Below, one piece after another: positions 27,762-36,264 of a stretch of 64,000 nucleotides of DNA. The notes beneath the pieces are model-generated. The model made no database searches and was not told where the DNA came from. It saw nothing but the letters and a program-made list of their open reading frames with translations. Made by a program: the position numbers and the translations under genes. This DNA is from Mesobacillus foraminis (GTDB lineage: Bacteria; Bacillota; Bacilli; Bacillales; Cytobacillaceae), in NCBI RefSeq assembly GCF_004340465.1, contig NZ_SLVV01000009.1, positions 124,001 to 188,000 of the forward strand, given 5' to 3'. Every line of letters starts with the position of its first letter. The stretch's first letter is position 1.

Positions 27762-28344
27762 ACTAGTTAAGGGTTTATCGGATAAGGAACTTTTGATGCA
27801 TCTTTACTTAACTCAAATTTTACTCTTAACGATTTCCTTTTTATTAGGTATTATATTATTTGACAGGATATCGGATATTTCGACTCTATTTAAGTGGAAG
27901 GATTCCCGTGTTCTGACGATTGGAGCAGCAGCAGGTTTGGCTGTGGTAGCTGCAGATTTAACGCTTATGAGGTTTTTGCCATCTTCGCTCTACGATGATG
28001 GCGGATTAAATGAAAGGATTTTCCGAAATCGAAGTATTCCACATATAGCTGTTATTGCGGCTCTTGTCGCGTTTAGTGAGGAACTTCTATTTCGTGGCGT
28101 CATTCAGACTCATTTTGGCCTGTTTATGTCCAGCATTATCTTCGCCCTTGTACATTATCGTTATTTGTTTAATTGGTTTTTATTCTTCAATATCACATTT
28201 CTTAGTTTCGTAATTGGGTATATTTATTATTCGACGGGAAATTTGGCTGTAACAGTTATGATGCACTTTGTCATCGATTTTCTCCTTGGGGTTTCAATCA
28301 GCTTAAAGAAAAGCGGCAAACAGGAAGGGATGTTTAATGAATAA
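27739..28344 (+). CDS. ypbD: CPBP-family intramembrane protease homologue YpbD
   Basis: The 201-residue membrane protein carries the CPBP (Abi/Rce1-like) motifs: EELLFRG (E114, E115, R119), FALVH with H139, and MHFVIDF near the C-terminus. These residues form the putative metal site of membrane-embedded proteases. Substrate is unknown. It overlaps both neighbours and so is part of the ypbB-recS-ypbD-ypbE operon. Confidence 0.88.
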   Translation: MKKNKYSELVKGLSDKELLMHLYLTQILLLTISFLLGIILFDRISDISTLFKWKDSRVLTIGAAAGLAVVAADLTLMRFLPSSLYDDGGLNERIFRNRSIPHIAVIAALVAFSEELLFRGVIQTHFGLFMSSIIFALVHYRYLFNWFLFFNITFLSFVIGYIYYSTGNLAVTVMMHFVIDFLLGVSISLKKSGKQEGMFNE

Positions 28345-29122
28345 GGAAGATCCTTATCGCGACCAGGCAGAACGGCTGCGAAAAAAAATCGAGCGCAATA
28401 AGAGTACTGCACCCGTTTCAGGCGATGAAATTCCGCCTAGAAGCCGGGTTCATTCTCAAAAAAGGAACAAAAATAAAATTAAATTAAAATATCCCGTGAT
28501 CCGGATGCTGGTTTTATTTTTTATATTGCTGCCCATCACGGTTTTCAGCGCCTACAATTATCTAAATGGAAAAGTTGGGACGATGGGGAAAAACCCTGTG
28601 GAAACTGGCGGATATGAGACCATTTCAGTTGAAAAGGAAAAAGATGTATCAGGCGAAAAGGATATCCAGGACGAATTTCTGCCTGTAAAAATAGAAGAGA
28701 AGGAGCCGGGAACAAAGGAAGAACCTGTTTCTGTTGATCCTGCTCCTCTTCCAAAAGAGTCAGTTGTAACTGGATCTGAAAGCAAGGATGCGCCAGCGGC
28801 CTCGACTGATCAAGAAGAGCAGACACCTACCATAAAAGCTTCTAAGAGGCAGGAAGTGGTATCTGTACCGGAGCCTGCACCTCAGAAAAGCGAACCACCA
28901 TCCCAAAATGAGCAGGGTGGAGTCAGTCCTAAACCTGAACCCGAAAATACGCAAAAGGAAAAAGTGATCTATCATACCGTACAATCTGGGGAAACACTGT
29001 TCCGGGTTGCCATGAAATATTATCAATCACAGGCCGGAATTGAGATCATCAGAAAAGCGAATAACCTTCAGGGAAATGAAATTCAATTGGGACAGGTTCT
29101 GAAAATACCTTTGAAAGAATAA
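28337..29122 (+). CDS. ypbE: YpbE, membrane-anchored LysM protein
   Basis: The 261-residue protein has a basic cytoplasmic N-terminus, one membrane helix (about residues 52-75, VIRMLVLFFILLPITVFSAY), a long extracellular linker rich in Glu, Lys, Pro and Ser (about 80-205), and a C-terminal LysM domain (YHTVQSGETLFRVAMKYYQS). It should bind peptidoglycan. It ends the ypbB operon and is followed by a terminator. Confidence 0.9.
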   Translation: MNKEDPYRDQAERLRKKIERNKSTAPVSGDEIPPRSRVHSQKRNKNKIKLKYPVIRMLVLFFILLPITVFSAYNYLNGKVGTMGKNPVETGGYETISVEKEKDVSGEKDIQDEFLPVKIEEKEPGTKEEPVSVDPAPLPKESVVTGSESKDAPAASTDQEEQTPTIKASKRQEVVSVPEPAPQKSEPPSQNEQGGVSPKPEPENTQKEKVIYHTVQSGETLFRVAMKYYQSQAGIEIIRKANNLQGNEIQLGQVLKIPLKE

Positions 29123-29153
29123 AAGCCATTCATCAATATGGGTGGCTTTTTTT
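29121..29153 (+). terminator. Terminator after ypbE
   Basis: AAAAGCCA and TGGCTTTT enclose a 14-base loop starting at the ypbE stop, followed by T residues. Confidence 0.8.
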
Positions 29154-29250
29154 GTGCGCCCAAAAGTTCTCCAGAGGCCCGGGCATTATTAATCCATAAT
29201 TACATATATTTGGGGACAAGTTCATATATTCATCTTGAGGAGGGATTGGT

Positions 29251-29709
29251 ATGGAACAACTGATTCAGAATCTTGATGGCAGGACAGATCAAGCAACAAG
29301 AAGAATGCTGCATAATGTCGTTCAAAGGAAAAGGAAGTTCGATAAATTCAAGAAAAACCATTTAATTGTGATGTGGGCAACCATTGGCATGGCCGGTATA
29401 TTCCTGGCATATCTTTACCTTACGACAATTAAGCCCTATTCTTATTCTTTTTATGAAGTTTTTTCTGTCTTTGTCAGCCGTTCGCCCAATTTATATTTTC
29501 TAATTTTGACTGCTGGCTTATTCGGACTGATGAATCTCTTAAAAGAAAAGCGGGAAAAAGCGGAAAAAGAATTTCATGCACTGCGGTGTGAAATCATTGA
29601 TAAAAGCAAAGATTTGTGGAAAAAAGAGGATGAATGGAAAAATAGGCATCTGGTTTTTGAAATGATGAAGAAAATGTATGATATTAATTTGTTTCATGAA
29701 AATAAATAA
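29251..29709 (+). CDS. ypbF: YpbF, DUF2663 membrane protein
   Basis: The 152-residue protein has two membrane helices (about residues 38-60 and 74-93) and a charged C-terminal helical region (KEKREKAEKEFHALRCEIID) likely to form a coiled coil in the cytoplasm. It matches the DUF2663 family by size and layout. The ATG follows GAGGAGGG. Function is unknown. Confidence 0.85.
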   Translation: MEQLIQNLDGRTDQATRRMLHNVVQRKRKFDKFKKNHLIVMWATIGMAGIFLAYLYLTTIKPYSYSFYEVFSVFVSRSPNLYFLILTAGLFGLMNLLKEKREKAEKEFHALRCEIIDKSKDLWKKEDEWKNRHLVFEMMKKMYDINLFHENK

Positions 29710-29845
29710 ATTCCCAGATAGCTTGGACGGAATGGCGGTCCCAGTCAAAGGAGGGGACAGTGAACATAAGCTGATAAAACTGGACCAACCAGGCTCAGGA
29801 CTTCTGGTACTCAATGAACGAATTTTTAAGGGCAATAAAACATGA
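29696..29845 (+). CDS. Possible 49-residue overlapping protein
   Basis: A frame from ATG 29696, overlapping the last 14 bases of ypbF, reads MKINKFPDSLDGMAVPVKGG and continues with SEHKLIKLDQPGSGLLVLNE to a TGA at 29843. The amino-acid makeup looks like real protein and no stop interrupts it, but the ribosome-binding site is weak; an internal ATG at 29732 is an alternative start. It is soluble and I do not recognise a family. It ends two bases before a terminator-like hairpin. Confidence 0.4.
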   Translation: MKINKFPDSLDGMAVPVKGGDSEHKLIKLDQPGSGLLVLNERIFKGNKT

Positions 29846-29846
29846 T

Positions 29847-29877
29847 CCTCTCATACACTACAGTGGGAGGTTTTTTT
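29847..29877 (+). terminator. Terminator-like hairpin overlapping a ribosome-binding site
   Basis: CCTCTCA (29847-29853) pairs with TGGGAGG (29864-29870), followed directly by seven T residues and then the ATG of the next gene at 29878. The right arm is also that gene's ribosome-binding site. Confidence 0.65.
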
Positions 29878-30279
29878 ATGTTGGCAAAATTATTAAAGCT
29901 GCCTTTGGGTTTTATTTGCGGATACCTGATTATTGTTTGGATTCCAGTTGAAACACCCTTTCATCCGGCAGAATTTTTTGCAGAACTGCTGTTTCACCCG
30001 ATTGAATTCTTAGCAGCAGCCAATGCCCTGATTATTGGGTTTATGGCTTATGGGAGCTTTTTCAGAACCCTGATTTCCGGGTTCATTTCAATTCTAAAAA
30101 GGGAAGCGTTTATAAATGCAAGTGACTTGCTATTTTACTCGATATTTTTAGCGGCGTTTTTTATCCTCTTCAGGATGAGCTTCTGGCATACAGCAGTATT
30201 GTTCTGTTTTTCGTTTGTATATGGTATGATTTCTAATAGTTTTACATATGGAGCAGAAAAAAAGCGAATGAAAGCCTAG
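29878..30279 (+). CDS. Unrecognised membrane protein
   Basis: The 133-residue protein, from ATG 29878 after GGGAGG, has three or four membrane helices (about residues 7-25, 44-66, 84-100 and 102-122) and a basic end (EKKRMKA). Pieces such as PFHPAEFFAELLFHPIEFLA are distinctive but I know no family. The start codon is separated from the ribosome-binding site only by a T run that ends a hairpin, so translation or transcription may be controlled. It is followed closely by ypbG. Confidence 0.75.
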   Translation: MLAKLLKLPLGFICGYLIIVWIPVETPFHPAEFFAELLFHPIEFLAAANALIIGFMAYGSFFRTLISGFISILKREAFINASDLLFYSIFLAAFFILFRMSFWHTAVLFCFSFVYGMISNSFTYGAEKKRMKA

Positions 30280-30310
30280 ACTTATTCTTTGTCCGAGAAA
30301 GGAAGCGGAA

Positions 30311-31099
30311 ATGGGTACTTTTTTGATTATAGCTGCTGTTTTTCTAATTATATTTGGCCTGTTGGGTTTGCACATGTATCAGGAGGCTCATGCTGACAGG
30401 ACCATTCTTCATGATTTCTCCTTCCCGGAACTTCCTTCAAGTTTTGGCACAGTGAAGATTTTTTTTATTTCTGATTTACATAGACGAATTATAAGTGAAA
30501 CAGTGCTTCATAATGTAAAAGGAAAAGCAGATTTGGTTGTTATTGGCGGTGACCTTGCTGAAAAAGGGGTTAAGCGCAGTCATATGGAAGAAAACCTTTC
30601 GAGGCTCCAATCCATCGGGCCGGTCTATTTCGTCTGGGGGAATAATGATTATGAGGTATCCTCCGAACTGGATGAGCTCCTCGACGAGAAAGGTGTCAAG
30701 GTTCTCAAAAATTCGGCTGTAAAGATAAAGTCGAAGGATGGGGATGAGTTTGCCCTCCTTGGAGTTGATGACTTTATGACAGGTGAATGCAATTTAGATG
30801 AAGCACTTCAATCCGTTGGTGATATTGCATTTAAAATACTCATTAGCCATAATCCCGACGCAGTGTATTCGATTACCGCCGAACAACAAATCCAGCTTGT
30901 TTTGAGCGGGCATACCCATGGGGGACAGATCAGACTCTTTGGGTATGGACCTTACGAATTAGGAGGCATAAGGCACAAAGAAAATACCACTTTATTTATC
31001 AGCAACGGATATGGAACGACAGCATTGCCATTCAGGCTTGGTGCTCCCGCAGAAACCCATCTCATTACTCTGACAAGTACAAGCATTGGCAGGGACTGA
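30311..31099 (+). CDS. ypbG: YpbG, metallophosphoesterase
   Basis: This 262-residue protein has an N-terminal membrane anchor (residues 3-21) and a calcineurin-like phosphoesterase domain with metal motifs in order: ISDLHRR, GGDLAEKG, GNNDYE, SHNPDA and SGHTHGGQ. It resembles YaeI/YkuE-type enzymes, so the substrate could be a membrane-associated phosphoester, but this is inference. The ATG follows AAAGGAAG. Confidence 0.9.
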   Translation: MGTFLIIAAVFLIIFGLLGLHMYQEAHADRTILHDFSFPELPSSFGTVKIFFISDLHRRIISETVLHNVKGKADLVVIGGDLAEKGVKRSHMEENLSRLQSIGPVYFVWGNNDYEVSSELDELLDEKGVKVLKNSAVKIKSKDGDEFALLGVDDFMTGECNLDEALQSVGDIAFKILISHNPDAVYSITAEQQIQLVLSGHTHGGQIRLFGYGPYELGGIRHKENTTLFISNGYGTTALPFRLGAPAETHLITLTSTSIGRD

Positions 31100-31215
31100 T
31101 GGCTGGAAAATATGGAAAGAAACAGTGCTCACTGAACAAGTTAAATTAAATCACCATCCTGCAATTATTTCATAAAATGAAAACAAGAGCTTCGTTGATG
31201 GCAGGGGGCATACAA

Positions 31216-31794
31216 ATGCGCTTAGAAAGATTGACGTATAATAAGATTAAAATATTCCTTACCTCTGATGACCTGTCAGACCGGGGATTAACTAAGGAAG
31301 ATATTTGGAAGGATTCACTGAAGTGGCATCAGCTGTTTCATGATATGCTTGAAGAAGCAAGTGATGAGTTTGGGCTGGAGATACTCGGAACAGTAGCAGT
31401 TGAAATTTTCTCCCTTCAAGCTCAGGGGATGGTCATGATTGTCACAGTGGAAGATGAAGTGCTTGAGGATGAACCTTTTGATGAAGGCTATATAGAAATG
31501 CAGGTTTCTGTCGAAGGCTGCGATGACATTCTCTTTGAATTTCCGAATATTGATGACGTCATCCAGATGTCAAAGAGGCTCTCCGCAGCAGGCATAGGGG
31601 GAGGCAGCCTTTACTGCCTGGACAATGTGTATTATTTCTCCATGGGCGGCAAGCTCCAGGAACCTGAAAAAGTCGTCTCGCTTCTGGCGGAATATGGAAA
31701 TCCCTCTATATTTAGCATCCACCGCCTTATTGAATATGGAAAAACAATCATTAAGGACAAAGCAGTTGAAACCCTTGTCCGTCATTTCTCATAA
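31216..31794 (+). CDS. mecB: MecA-family adaptor protein MecB (YpbH)
   Basis: The 192-residue protein is a MecA paralogue, an adaptor that delivers substrates to the ClpC protease. The N-terminal substrate domain begins MRLERLTYNKIKIFLTSDDL and the C-terminal ClpC-binding domain includes FPNIDDVIQMSKRL and GNPSIFSIHRLIEYG. I chose ATG 31216 behind AGGGGG because it matches the MecA N-terminus. The gene stands alone, with a terminator directly after the stop. Confidence 0.92.
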   Translation: MRLERLTYNKIKIFLTSDDLSDRGLTKEDIWKDSLKWHQLFHDMLEEASDEFGLEILGTVAVEIFSLQAQGMVMIVTVEDEVLEDEPFDEGYIEMQVSVEGCDDILFEFPNIDDVIQMSKRLSAAGIGGGSLYCLDNVYYFSMGGKLQEPEKVVSLLAEYGNPSIFSIHRLIEYGKTIIKDKAVETLVRHFS

Positions 31795-31795
31795 G

Positions 31796-31820
31796 ACAGC
31801 GGAGCTGCCGCTGTTTTTTA
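31796..31820 (+). terminator. Terminator after mecB
   Basis: ACAGCGG and CCGCTGT around a five-base loop, then TTTTTT. Confidence 0.85.
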
Positions 31821-31923
31821 TTGTTTAGCCGATGATAAAAGAGTGAAATAGAAGAGAAAAGAATTCTTTTTTTATTCAATAATTCCAGGTTGTTTAAATC
31901 TTTGAAAACTGTTTGTTTTATTC

Positions 31924-31951
31924 TTGCATTAAAATACTAGTGGTGTATACT
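31924..31951 (+). promoter_or_regulatory. Sigma-A promoter for gudB
   Basis: TTGCAT (31924-31929) and TATACT (31946-31951) with a 16-bp spacer, about 50 bp before the gudB start. Confidence 0.65.
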
Positions 31952-32003
31952 ATGTCATGAAAGCGGCATACAACCGCAAAAGCAATTTAGGAGGATTCCG
32001 GAA

Positions 32004-33281
32004 ATGGTAGCCCCAAACAACGATGAAAATGTAAATATAGAAGAAAAAAATGATGTTCTTCGCTCTACGCAAACGGTTATTCATAAGGCTTTAGAGAGGC
32101 TGGGCTATCCCGAAGAAGTCTATGAGCTGCTGAAGGAACCGTTGAGAATGATGACAGTCAAGATTCCTGTCCGCATGGATGATGGATCTGTCAAAATCTT
32201 TACTGGCTACAGGGCTCAGCACAACGATGCAGTCGGACCTACAAAGGGAGGTATCCGTTTTCATCCGAATGTTACTGAAAAAGAGGTAAAGGCTCTTTCG
32301 ATCTGGATGAGTCTGAAATGTGGAATAGTAGACCTCCCATATGGCGGGGGAAAGGGCGGTATCATCTGCGACCCCCGGGACATGAGCTTCAGGGAACTTG
32401 AAAGGCTGAGCCGGGGTTATGTGCGCGCAATCAGCCAGATTGTCGGGCCAACAAAAGATATTCCGGCACCCGATGTGTTTACCAATTCACAGATCATGGC
32501 CTGGATGATGGATGAGTACAGCCGGATTGATGAATTTAACTCACCAGGTTTCATTACAGGAAAGCCATTGGTTCTGGGTGGATCTCATGGACGTGAATCC
32601 GCAACTGCCAAAGGTGTTACCATTTGTATCAGAGAAGCGGCCAAAAAGAAGGGGATTGATTTACAGGGCGCGAGAGTAGTGGTACAAGGCTTCGGAAATG
32701 CGGGTAGTTTTTTATCAAAATTCATGCATGATGCCGGGGCAAAGGTGGTAGGCATATCTGATGCTTATGGGGCCCTTCATGATCCGGAAGGCCTCGACAT
32801 CGACTACCTGCTTGATCGCAGGGACAGCTTTGGCACAGTAACAAAACTTTTTAACAATACAATCTCCAATAAGGAACTTCTTGAATTGGATTGTGACATT
32901 CTTGTGCCGGCTGCCATAGAAAACCAGATAACCGAAGAGAATGCTCATAATATCCGAGCCAGCATTGTTGTTGAGGCTGCAAACGGGCCTACGACGCTCG
33001 AGGCAACCCAAATACTGACGGACAGAGGAATCCTTCTTGTTCCGGATGTATTGGCTTCAGCCGGCGGGGTAACCGTTTCTTACTTTGAGTGGGTCCAAAA
33101 TAACCAAGGATACTACTGGACAGAGGAAGAAGTGGAAGAGAAGCTGGAAAAGGTAATGGTTAAATCATTCGAAAATATTTATGAAACAGCTAATAGCCGG
33201 CGGGTGGATATGCGTTTGGCCGCATATATGGTCGGAGTTCGGAAAATGGCCGAGGCGAGCAGATTCAGGGGCTGGATTTAA
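32004..33281 (+). CDS. gudB: NAD-dependent glutamate dehydrogenase GudB
   Basis: GudB oxidatively deaminates glutamate to 2-oxoglutarate and ammonia. The 425-residue product is full length: the substrate lysine region is [17 protein letters not shown] and the nucleotide-binding fold is [20 protein letters not shown]. The cryptic allele of B. subtilis 168 has a three-codon duplication at VKA; here [11 protein letters not shown] is present once, so the enzyme should be active. AGGAGG precedes the ATG. Confidence 0.97.
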   Translation: MVAPNNDENVNIEEKNDVLRSTQTVIHKALERLGYPEEVYELLKEPLRMMTVKIPVRMDDGSVKIFTGYRAQHNDAVGPTKGGIRFHPNVTEKEVKALSIWMSLKCGIVDLPYGGGKGGIICDPRDMSFRELERLSRGYVRAISQIVGPTKDIPAPDVFTNSQIMAWMMDEYSRIDEFNSPGFITGKPLVLGGSHGRESATAKGVTICIREAAKKKGIDLQGARVVVQGFGNAGSFLSKFMHDAGAKVVGISDAYGALHDPEGLDIDYLLDRRDSFGTVTKLFNNTISNKELLELDCDILVPAAIENQITEENAHNIRASIVVEAANGPTTLEATQILTDRGILLVPDVLASAGGVTVSYFEWVQNNQGYYWTEEEVEEKLEKVMVKSFENIYETANSRRVDMRLAAYMVGVRKMAEASRFRGWI

Positions 33282-33311
33282 CACCTTCAATCTAATTGTG
33301 CAGCTTAATGA

Positions 33312-33343
33312 AAAATCTCCTACCAAAAGGATGGAGATTTTTT
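33312..33343 (+). terminator. Terminator after gudB
   Basis: AAAATCTCC and GGAGATTTT around a 12-base loop, with a T run. Confidence 0.8.
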
Positions 33344-33393
33344 CTGTTATTCAGATGTTAAAAGTTTTTTGTGTTATAGGGAGTGAGTATTAG

Positions 33394-34359
33394 TTGGAAC
33401 AAGAAGATGTGATTATTATAGGAGGCGGGCCCTGCGGACTGGCTGCTGCCATTGCTCTGCAGAAAATTGGCAAGGAGCCTCTTATAATTGAAAAAGGAAA
33501 TATCGTTAACGCGATTTATAATTATCCAACACACCAGACCTTCTTCAGCAGCAGTGAAAAACTTTCGATTGGGGACGTGCCCTTCATTACCGAACAGCAT
33601 AAGCCTAAACGGAACCAGGCACTGGTCTACTACAGGGAAGTAGCGAAGCGTGAAAATCTGCGTGTTCATTCTTACGAGAAGGTGCTGGATGTAAAGAAAC
33701 AGTCTGATGGCACTTTTAAGGTACAGACAAATAAAAATTCTTATTGCACCCGCTATGCAGTAGTAGCTACTGGCTACTATGATCACCCTAATTACATGGG
33801 TGTAAAAGGAGAGGAGCTACCAAAAGTCCATCATTATTTTAAAGAAGCACACCCGTATTTTGACCTTGATGTAACAGTGATCGGGGGGAAGAATTCCAGT
33901 GTCGACGCAGCATTGGAGCTTGTAAAGGCGGGAGCAAGAGTTACCGTTTTGTATAGGGGAAATCAATATTCAAACAGCATTAAGCCATGGATATTGCCTG
34001 AATTCGATTCCCTAGTGAGAAACGGTACAATTAAGATGGAGTTTAATGCCCATGTTCAGGAAATTACTGAAACATCTGTTGCCTATGAAGTGGATGGGGC
34101 TAAGAAAACAATAAAAAATGATGTCGTCTTTGCCATGACCGGATACCATCCTGATCATTCATTCTTAAAAAGAATGGGTGTGGAAATAGATGATGAATCT
34201 GGAAGGCCCATTCATAATCCAGAAACGATGGAAACCAATGTTTCCGGTATATTTATTGCCGGTGTAATCGCGGCAGGAAATAATGCGAATGAAATCTTTA
34301 TTGAAAACGGACGTTTCCATGGAGGGCAAATAGCGGAAGCAATCCAGGAGAGGGGGTAA
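33394..34359 (+). CDS. ypdA: YpdA, bacillithiol-disulfide reductase family
   Basis: The 321-residue flavoprotein has an FAD-binding Rossmann motif at the N-terminus (VIIIGGGPCGLAAAIALQKI) and an NAD(P)-binding segment (VTVIGGKNSSVDAALELVKA). YpdA family members reduce oxidised bacillithiol, a low-molecular-weight thiol of Bacillus. The cysteine in GGGPCG is conserved in the family. Start is TTG 33394 after AGGGAGTGAG. It is convergent with ansA across a strong shared terminator. Confidence 0.93.
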   Translation: MEQEDVIIIGGGPCGLAAAIALQKIGKEPLIIEKGNIVNAIYNYPTHQTFFSSSEKLSIGDVPFITEQHKPKRNQALVYYREVAKRENLRVHSYEKVLDVKKQSDGTFKVQTNKNSYCTRYAVVATGYYDHPNYMGVKGEELPKVHHYFKEAHPYFDLDVTVIGGKNSSVDAALELVKAGARVTVLYRGNQYSNSIKPWILPEFDSLVRNGTIKMEFNAHVQEITETSVAYEVDGAKKTIKNDVVFAMTGYHPDHSFLKRMGVEIDDESGRPIHNPETMETNVSGIFIAGVIAAGNNANEIFIENGRFHGGQIAEAIQERG

Positions 34360-34364
34360 CTGGC

Positions 34365-34399
34365 AAAGAAGGCAGGCCATTGATTGGCCTGCCTTCTTT
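34365..34399. terminator. Bidirectional terminator between ypdA and ansA
   Basis: A perfect 15-bp inverted repeat, AAAGAAGGCAGGCCA with TGGCCTGCCTTCTTT, around a five-base loop. Confidence 0.85.
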
Positions 34400-34409
34400 G
34401 GTAACATAT

Positions 34410-35381
34410 CTATAGACTGAACATCTTATCAATTTCCTTCATATTGTTTGTCATGGCTAAAGCGATCAAAAGTTTGATTCTTGCTTTTTGTCCGTTTAAG
34501 CCATTTGAAAATATAACACCGCAGTCTTTAAGATGCTTCCCGCCGCCTTCATAGCCATATATATCCTGGACGACTCCATTGAAGCATCGGGAAACAATCA
34601 CTACAGGTATATTGTCACTAATTAGTGCCCTGATTCCCTTCATGGCTGATGGCGGAAGGTTCCCCTGCCCTAATGCCTCTATGACCACTCCGTCAACTTG
34701 TAATTCTTTAACTGCCAACAGCAGGGAGGAGTCCATTCCTGCATGAGCCTTAATAAGAACAACCCGTTTTGAAGGGTCCTCAATTTGATAATTTTCCCGG
34801 CTGGCAGGCATATGATGGAAGAAGATCCCTCTTTTTGTGACAATTCCAATTGGTCCGTACTGGGGACTTTGGAAAGTAGAAACATTGCTGGTATGTGTTT
34901 TTGTGGCATTTTCTGCTGTATGAATCTCATCATTCAGAACGATCAGGACTCCTTTTCCCTTAGCTTCCCTGCTCAAGGCAACCCTGATGGATGAAATGAG
35001 GTTATATAGTCCATCTGCTCCGATTTCATTGCTGGAGCGCATTGCTCCGGTAACGACGATGGGAAGGTCTGCCTGTACCGTAAGATCAAGAAAATAAGCC
35101 GTTTCCTCCAGTGTGTCCGTACCGTGGGTGATGACAACCCCGTCAATACCGCCCTGATTGTAATGTTGTTCGATAATATGTTTTAACGTCATCATTTCTT
35201 TTGGAGTTATATGGGGAGAAGGAAGATTAAAAGGTTCCTCGACGATCAGGTTTGCCAGGCCGGAGAGAATCTGGGCCTCTTCCGTCAGTGGATTTTTAGC
35301 TCCAGGCTTTACGGCTCCGCTTGTATCTTCACTCATTGATATTGTTCCGCCTGTATGGATTAAAAGAATATTTTTTTCCAA
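34410..35381 (-). CDS. ansA: L-asparaginase
   Basis: The 323-residue enzyme hydrolyses asparagine to aspartate and ammonia. Both catalytic threonine motifs are present: LLIHTGGTISM at the N-terminus and VVITHGTDTLEETAYFL near residue 85, and a further conserved lysine is in TGAMRSSNEIGADG/LIKAHAGMD. No signal peptide is visible, so it should be cytoplasmic. The start follows AAGGAGGTACC on the minus strand. It lies between ypdA and prsW and is transcribed opposite to both. Confidence 0.92.
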   Translation of the reverse strand: MEKNILLIHTGGTISMSEDTSGAVKPGAKNPLTEEAQILSGLANLIVEEPFNLPSPHITPKEMMTLKHIIEQHYNQGGIDGVVITHGTDTLEETAYFLDLTVQADLPIVVTGAMRSSNEIGADGLYNLISSIRVALSREAKGKGVLIVLNDEIHTAENATKTHTSNVSTFQSPQYGPIGIVTKRGIFFHHMPASRENYQIEDPSKRVVLIKAHAGMDSSLLLAVKELQVDGVVIEALGQGNLPPSAMKGIRALISDNIPVVIVSRCFNGVVQDIYGYEGGGKHLKDCGVIFSNGLNGQKARIKLLIALAMTNNMKEIDKMFSL

Positions 35382-35479
35382 AATCAGGTACCTCCTTACA
35401 TTGAATCAGGAAGAATCCATTTTCTTTCTTCCTATATCATGATACGATTAATAAAACAAATTGAAAAGAGGATAAGCTG

Positions 35480-36169
35480 ATGCTGGGAATTGTTACTGCT
35501 GGGATTGCTCCCGGATTGGCTCTGTTGAGTTATTTTTATTTAAAAGACCAATATGATTCAGAGCCCTTATCGATTGTATTTCGATCCTTTATTTTTGGCT
35601 CATTGCTTGTGTTCCCGATCATGTTCATCCAATATGTCCTTGATGCAGAGAATGTTGTTCAGGGCGTGTTATTTAAGCCGTTTCTGACTATGGGACTCCT
35701 TGAAGAATTCTTTAAATGGTTTATTTTGTATTTTACTGTCCTGCAGCATACCTCGTTTGACGAACCCTATGATGGTATTGTCTACGGTGCATCTGTTTCA
35801 CTTGGTTTTGCAACGATCGAGAACATTTTCTACCTGTTCGCAAACGGACTTGAGTATGCCCTTGGCCGTGCCCTTCTCCCTGTTTCCAGTCATGCCTTGT
35901 TTGGAGTTATCATGGGCTATTATCTCGGAAAAAGCAAGTTTGCGAAAGAGTCCAAGAAAAAATGGCTTCTCCTGTCTCTTTTAATTCCTTTCCTTTTGCA
36001 CGGAAGTTATAACTATATTCTGATCATGCTTGAGGATTGGCTTCTGCCAATGATTCCATTCATGATTTTCCTATGGTATCTGGGCCTGAAAAAAGTGAAA
36101 AAAGCCCGACTATTAAGCGCGCACCATATGCAGGACAGCCATTTGATAAAAAAACCCTTCGTTTCTTAA
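35480..36169 (+). CDS. prsW: PrsW, intramembrane protease of anti-sigma-W
   Basis: PrsW makes the first cut in the anti-sigma factor RsiW in relatives, activating SigW. The 229-residue membrane protein has seven or eight helices and the family motifs [10 protein letters not shown] (E75, E76, K79) and [15 protein letters not shown], plus a later histidine in [10 protein letters not shown]. Start ATG 35480 follows AAAGAGGA. No sigW or rsiW gene is in this window. A terminator overlaps the end. Confidence 0.93.
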   Translation: MLGIVTAGIAPGLALLSYFYLKDQYDSEPLSIVFRSFIFGSLLVFPIMFIQYVLDAENVVQGVLFKPFLTMGLLEEFFKWFILYFTVLQHTSFDEPYDGIVYGASVSLGFATIENIFYLFANGLEYALGRALLPVSSHALFGVIMGYYLGKSKFAKESKKKWLLLSLLIPFLLHGSYNYILIMLEDWLLPMIPFMIFLWYLGLKKVKKARLLSAHHMQDSHLIKKPFVS

Positions 36170-36188
36170 CGAGGGGTTTATTTTTTTG
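36150..36188 (+). terminator. Terminator at the end of prsW
   Basis: AAACCC plus TCGTT pairs with AACGA plus GGGGTTT across the stop codon, followed by ATTTTTTT. Confidence 0.75.
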
Positions 36189-36264
36189 TATAAAAATACT
36201 TTCCTTACAAAAAATAGGTTTAATCTTAAATTTTAATAGTTTACATCATGGGGGGGTTATCGAA

